From positions 1-14,518 of the forward strand of contig JBKPOY010000080.1 of the NCBI GenBank assembly GCA_046733295.1: a stretch of 14,518 bases of DNA, written 5' to 3'. Source of the stretch: 13-2-20CM-68-14 sp046733295 (GTDB lineage: Bacteria; Actinomycetota; Thermoleophilia; Gaiellales; Gaiellaceae). Shown piece by piece: positions 11,314 through 14,518 of the stretch. The translations under genes were made by a program, and so were the position numbers. The number at the start of each line of letters is the position of its first letter. The stretch's first letter is position 1. The notes under the pieces were generated by a model, which made no database searches, was not told the origin of the DNA, and saw only the letters and a program-made list of their open reading frames with translations.

Positions 11314-13536
11314 GTGGCCGGCTCTGTCCACAGGGAGAACTTGGCTGCCCGGGCAGGTCGTTGGAGCGCGAGGCACTGGAAGACGGCCGTCTTTGCCTGG
11401 CTCGGGTTCGTCCTTGCGGCATTCGCGTTGGGCACTCTTCTCGGGACGAATTCGCTGTCGGTGAACGAACCGGGACCTGGTGAGTCCGGCCGGGTCCAGC
11501 AGATCCTGAACGACGAGTTCGAGCAGCCGGCGAAGGAGCTCGTGCTCGTTCAGAGCTCCTCGCTGACGGCGACGAGCGCAGGATTTCATGCCGCCGTGCG
11601 AGAGGTGACCCGGCGGCTGGACGCTCAGCCGAACGTCACCAACGTCGAGTCGCCGTTCGCGGCGGGCAACGCCGGACGGATCTCGAGCGACGGACACTCG
11701 GCGCTGGTCCAGTTCGACATCCGCGGCAAGTCCGAGGACGCTGCGGACAAGGTCGCGCCGATCCTGGCGACGGTCGCGGACGCCCAAAGCGCGCATCCTC
11801 AGTTCACGATCGAGGAATTCGGCGGTGGAAGCGTGAACAAGGGGATCAGCGACCAGTTCGGCAAGGATCTGCTGAAGGCTGGCCTTCTCTCGCTCCCGGT
11901 GACCTTAGTGATCCTGCTGCTGACGTTCGGGGCCCTAGTTGCGGCCGGCATCCCGCTCCTGCTCGCCCTGACGTCGGTCCTGGCTGCAATCGGGCTGCTG
12001 GCCTTGCCGAGCAAGGTGTTGCCGATGGACGATGCGGTGAACGCAGTCGTTCTGCTGATCGGGCTCGCCGTCGGGGTCGACTACTCGATGTTCTACCTCA
12101 AGCGGGCTCGCGAGGAGCGGGCGGCCGGACGCACTGAGTGCGCTTCGATCGAGGCTGCAGCCGCGACGTCGGGCCGCTCCGTCCTGATCTCGGGGTTCAC
12201 GGTGATCGTCGCGATGGCCGGGATGTTCATCAGTGGCGACAAGACCTTTGAGGGCTTCGCCGCGGCGACGATGCTCGTCGTAGCGACTTCCGTGATCGGA
12301 TCGCTGACCGTGTTGCCGGCACTGCTGTCGAAGCTTGGGGACCGCGTGAACAAGGGCCGGGTGCCGTTTCTCCCCGGTCCCGATCAGCGCGTCGGCGAGA
12401 GCCGCTTCTGGGGCGCAATCGTCGGGCGGGTCCTGCGGCGGCCGCTCGTCTCAGGGATCCTGGCAGCCGGCGTCCTGATCGCGCTCGCCGTGCCGGCGCT
12501 TCGGCTGCAGACGACGCAGAACAGCATTGAGTCGTACCCACGGTCGCTCGCGGTCATCAGGACTTACGACAAGATCCAGAAGGCATTCCCGGGCGATGCC
12601 CTGGCTGCACAGGTTCTGGTCGAGGCCCCCGATGTCCGCTCGGGCGCAGCCCGGAGTGCGATCCAGGAGCTAAGGCGACGGGCGCTCGCGACCGGGGAGA
12701 TGTTCCGGCCGATTGAGGTCGACGTCAACAGCGCGGGCACCGTCGCCCTGATCTCGATTCCGATCGCGGGGAACGGCACGAACTCAGCGTCGAAGCACGC
12801 TGTCCACTCGCTCCGCGACGACCTCGTGCCGGCGACTGTCGGGAGGATTCCGGACGTGACCACCGGCGTCGGAGGGATGACGGCGAGCTCGATCGACTTC
12901 GAGCACCAGTTCCGGCAGCGGACGCCCTACGTGTTCGCCTTCGTGTTCGCGCTGACCTTCGTGCTTATGCTGCTCGCCTTCCGCTCGATCGTGATCGCGG
13001 TGAAGGCGATCGCACTCAACGCGCTCTCGGTCGCTGCCGCCTACGGGATCCTCGTGCTCGTCTTCCAGGACGGCGTCGGGCGCGGCTTGATCGGCGCCTC
13101 GTCGGGCGGGATCGAGTCGTTCATGCCGATGTTCCTGTTCGTGATCCTGTTCGGACTGTCGATGGACTACCACGTCTTCATCATCAGCCGCATCCGCGAG
13201 GGCGTCGATCACGGCATGTCGACGGACGAGGCGGTCGAGCACGGGATCAAGACCACAGCCGGCGTGGTGACCAGCGCCGCGATCGTGATGGTCCTTGTCT
13301 TCTCGGTCTTCATCACCCTGTCCTTTGACCTGCTGAAGCAGTTCGGCGTGGGTTTGGCCGCCGCCGTGTTGATCGACGCAACGATCATCCGGGCGGTCTT
13401 GCTCCCCGCGAGCATGAAGCTGCTCGGCGACTGGAACTGGTACCTCCCCGGCTGGCTCGAATGGCTACCACGGGTCGCCGTCGCCACCGAGCCCGAGCCG
13501 ATCCGCGAAGCACCTCCGGTGCCTGCCGCGAGGTAG
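11314..13536 (+). CDS. MMPL/RND-type exporter, standard length
   Basis: The protein has 740 residues from the GTG at 11314, which follows GGGGAGG with five bases between; an in-frame start 18 codons earlier is less well placed. Helix 1 is at about 24-45 (TAVFAWLGFVLAAFALGTLL). The first extracytoplasmic domain reaches about residue 190. Helices 2-6 follow, with the signature GLAVGVDYSMFYLKRAREER near 250. A second loop domain lies between about 395 and 550. Helices 8-12 contain GLSMDYHVFIISRIREG near 613, where the Asp-Tyr pair marks the proton-relay position. The C-terminus WNWYLPGWLEWLPR is typical of actinobacterial MMPL proteins. It is a paralogue of the gene at 7926 but lacks the coiled-coil insert. 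The substrate is unknown; a fatty-acyl or antibiotic-like compound is usual for the family. No regulator is adjacent. Confidence 0.94.
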   Translation: MAGSVHRENLAARAGRWSARHWKTAVFAWLGFVLAAFALGTLLGTNSLSVNEPGPGESGRVQQILNDEFEQPAKELVLVQSSSLTATSAGFHAAVREVTRRLDAQPNVTNVESPFAAGNAGRISSDGHSALVQFDIRGKSEDAADKVAPILATVADAQSAHPQFTIEEFGGGSVNKGISDQFGKDLLKAGLLSLPVTLVILLLTFGALVAAGIPLLLALTSVLAAIGLLALPSKVLPMDDAVNAVVLLIGLAVGVDYSMFYLKRAREERAAGRTECASIEAAAATSGRSVLISGFTVIVAMAGMFISGDKTFEGFAAATMLVVATSVIGSLTVLPALLSKLGDRVNKGRVPFLPGPDQRVGESRFWGAIVGRVLRRPLVSGILAAGVLIALAVPALRLQTTQNSIESYPRSLAVIRTYDKIQKAFPGDALAAQVLVEAPDVRSGAARSAIQELRRRALATGEMFRPIEVDVNSAGTVALISIPIAGNGTNSASKHAVHSLRDDLVPATVGRIPDVTTGVGGMTASSIDFEHQFRQRTPYVFAFVFALTFVLMLLAFRSIVIAVKAIALNALSVAAAYGILVLVFQDGVGRGLIGASSGGIESFMPMFLFVILFGLSMDYHVFIISRIREGVDHGMSTDEAVEHGIKTTAGVVTSAAIVMVLVFSVFITLSFDLLKQFGVGLAAAVLIDATIIRAVLLPASMKLLGDWNWYLPGWLEWLPRVAVATEPEPIREAPPVPAAR

Positions 13537-13654
13537 AAAGGTCGCCGGGGCACCGCGGGGCGCCCAGAAAGAGCGGGTCTCCCTCGAACCTCGAACGCCG
13601 GCCTCTTGCCTGGAGGCGCGAAGCGGCCTGCCGGCGTGGCCCCCTGCGGCGGCA
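13537..13654. other. Intergenic stretch after the second MMPL gene
   Basis: There is no supported gene here. The minus-strand frame of the dehydrogenase remnant stays open through it but no longer resembles the family (CRRRGPRRQAASRLQARGRR). No convincing terminator for the MMPL gene was found. Confidence 0.35.
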
Positions 13655-13840
13655 GCTCCCGACCAAGCGCGTGCCGAGGGCAAGAAGCGGCACGTGGTAC
13701 ATGAACCCGAGGTCGACCGTGAAGTAGATCCCGCCGGGCGTCAGCGAGCATCGGCGGCGGCGGAACAAGTGCTTGCCCATCGCGGCGAAGACCACGTCGT
13801 AGGTCTTGCCGCTCTTCGTGAAGTCGACGAGAAAACGCTC
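13655..13840 (-). pseudogene. Internal fragment of a zinc-type alcohol dehydrogenase / quinone oxidoreductase (MDR)
   Basis: The minus strand reads ERFLVDFTKSGKTYDVVFAA, then MGKHLFRRRRCSLTPGGIYF and TVDLGFMYHVPLLALGTRLV. This matches the Rossmann-domain portion of MDR NADPH:quinone oxidoreductases, where D-Y-T-K-x2-F-T-K-S-G-K-x-Y-D-V-V-F-D-A-V-G-K leads into L-x-P-G-G-I-Y. About 170 residues before it and about 100 after it are missing. The frame has no start near its left edge: the first upstream stop is the TAG of the VOC gene, and a short repeat element fills the gap. It is therefore a decayed remnant, not an active enzyme. The visible nucleotide-binding part lacks the G-x-G-x2-G motif, which would lie upstream. 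Confidence 0.72.
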
Positions 13841-13883
13841 ACGGCCCGCTACGGACCTCCTGGCTTGCCTCCGGGGCGCTTCC
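13826..13883. repeat. Short repeat element with inverted ends, copy 2
   Basis: The ends match 3872-3926 (GACGAGAAA at the left; TGGCTTGCCTCCGGGGCG then TTC at the right) around a diverged middle. The right edge abuts the stop codon of the VOC gene, and the left edge overlaps the start of the dehydrogenase remnant by about 15 bases. The inverted ends are less perfect than in copy 1. Confidence 0.55.
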
Positions 13884-14254
13884 TAGCCAGGCTGGTGGCA
13901 GACCGCCTCGATGTTGTTGCCGTCGGGATCGAGGACGTAGCCGCCGTAATAGTCGGGGTGGTAGACCTCTCTCACACCGGGCGCACCGTTGTCAGTCCCT
14001 CCCGCCGCAATCGCCGCCGCGTGAAATTCGTCCACTTGCTCACGCGTGTCCGCTGTCAGTGCGATGTGAAGCCGACCGCGTACCGGTTCGCCCGTCGCCT
14101 CGATCCAAAACGACGCTTTTCCGGCCTTACCGAATCCCGCTGCCTTTCCAGAAGGTTCCAGAAGGAGCGTCAGACCGAGCGGCGCGAGGGCCTGCGCGTA
14201 GAAGGCCTTGCTTCGCTGGTAGTCGCGAACCGCGAACCCGACGTGATCCAACAT
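13883..14254 (-). CDS. VOC (glyoxalase/bleomycin-resistance fold) family protein
   Basis: The protein has 123 residues from the ATG at 14254, with AAAGGAG five bases upstream; the in-frame GTG two codons earlier is inferior. It shows one complete pair of beta-alpha-beta-beta-beta modules: LDHVGFAVRDYQRSKAFYAQ then ALAPLGLTLL; ASFWIEATGEPVRGRLHIAL; REQVDEFHAAAIAAGG; and YYGGYVLDPDGNNIEAV. The metal-ligand positions are present: His near residue 4, His in RLHIAL, and Glu in NNIEAV. The length is normal for the lactoylglutathione-lyase-like branch. The substrate cannot be told; detoxification or dioxygenase-like activity is usual for the fold. It is on the minus strand, after a strong terminator and before decayed DNA. 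Confidence 0.9.
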   Translation of the reverse strand: MLDHVGFAVRDYQRSKAFYAQALAPLGLTLLLEPSGKAAGFGKAGKASFWIEATGEPVRGRLHIALTADTREQVDEFHAAAIAAGGTDNGAPGVREVYHPDYYGGYVLDPDGNNIEAVCHQPG

Positions 14255-14276
14255 CGCCACTCCTTTACCGTCGTCG

Positions 14277-14339
14277 AGCAGGTAGTTCCCTAGCCGAAGG
14301 TGGGAGGGGGCGCAGCTGCGCCCCCTCCCATTACCTGCT
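14277..14339 (-). terminator. Strong palindromic terminator with outer inverted arms
   Basis: 14301-14330 is a perfect 30-base palindrome (TGGGAGGGGGCGCAG and its complement), folding to 13 bp with an AGCT loop. Outer arms AGCAGGTA (14277-14284) and TACCTGCT (14332-14339) also pair. It lies 11 bases after the stop of the gene at 14342 and 46 bases before the VOC start, so it separates the two units. Confidence 0.75.
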
Positions 14340-14341
14340 GA

Positions 14342-14518
14342 TTACGGCAACGTTGGGTCGGCGTACGACCCTCCGAAGATGTCGGTGTTCCCGAAAGTCG
14401 CCGGACAGACGTTGTTCGGCGCCGGCGCCGTCGGTTCCGTCGTCGATGTGCCCGTCAGGAAGTTGTACAACGCCTGGCGGTAGACGTCGATCGCCGGGCA
14501 GTCGGCCGCCGCGCGGAC
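14342..14518 (-). CDS. C-terminal end of a protein of unknown function (5' end outside window)
   Basis: Fifty-eight codons are open from the right edge of the window to the TAA at 14342-14344. The sequence reads VRAAADCPAIDVYRQALYNF, then LTGTSTTEPTAPAPNNVCPA and TFGNTDIFGGSYADPTLP. The codon pattern is strongly coding. The Thr/Pro-rich linker and two cysteines (ADCPA and NVCPA) suggest an extracytoplasmic domain with a possible disulphide. I do not recognise the family. The small-residue-rich C-terminus is consistent with a secreted protein. Confidence 0.7.
   Translation of the reverse strand, partial: VRAAADCPAIDVYRQALYNFLTGTSTTEPTAPAPNNVCPATFGNTDIFGGSYADPTLP

Overview
The window is GC-rich DNA (most third codon positions are G or C). 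Its gene set is typical of a deep-branching high-GC actinobacterium: DUF3618 and Holin-X envelope proteins, an ANTAR regulator, MMPL exporters and a ScyD/ScyE-type propeller. My best guess, from family recollection only, is class Thermoleophilia (Gaiellales or Solirubrobacterales). It reads as chromosomal accessory DNA. There is no plasmid, phage or CRISPR machinery, and there are many small gene remnants.

Layout. 2-553 (+) is the 3' end of a secreted propeller gene. It converges on a membrane-anchored, possibly arrestin-fold gene (634-1098, -), and a strong shared hairpin lies between them. 1244-1521 may be a frameshifted small gene. 1566-3041 (-) is a tight three-gene envelope operon (helical glycine-rich membrane protein, Holin-X, DUF3618) with overlapping genes, strong ribosome sites and a near-perfect 20-bp palindrome upstream. 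3183-3784 (-) holds two translationally coupled paralogues with a CxC-x4/5-C motif and unknown function. 4096-4653 (+) is a secreted protein of a conserved but uncharacterised family. 4959-5321 (-) is an ANTAR RNA-binding antiterminator.

5322-6127 is decayed DNA: two diverged copies of one sequence face each other, and one carries a zinc-ribbon remnant. A coiled-coil gene follows (6128-6331), then a 485-bp stretch with a long stem-loop, then divergent tRNA-Val(UAC) and tRNA-Glu(UUC). Directly after tRNA-Glu are two broken genes, a possible MarR C-terminus (-) and a propeller with two frameshifts (+). Two MMPL/RND exporters follow on the plus strand (7926-11045 and 11314-13536), separated by tRNA-Lys(UUU). 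The first carries a Gln-rich coiled-coil insert of about 290 residues. The right end has a decayed zinc-type dehydrogenase fragment, a VOC-fold protein and the 3' end of another gene, all on the minus strand.

A repeat of about 55-58 bp with inverted ends occurs twice (3872-3926 and 13826-13883), in both cases in non-coding or decayed sequence. I see no clearly new defence or biosynthetic system. The best leads are the paired Cys-motif genes, the operon palindrome, the coiled-coil MMPL, the short repeat and the inverted duplication.
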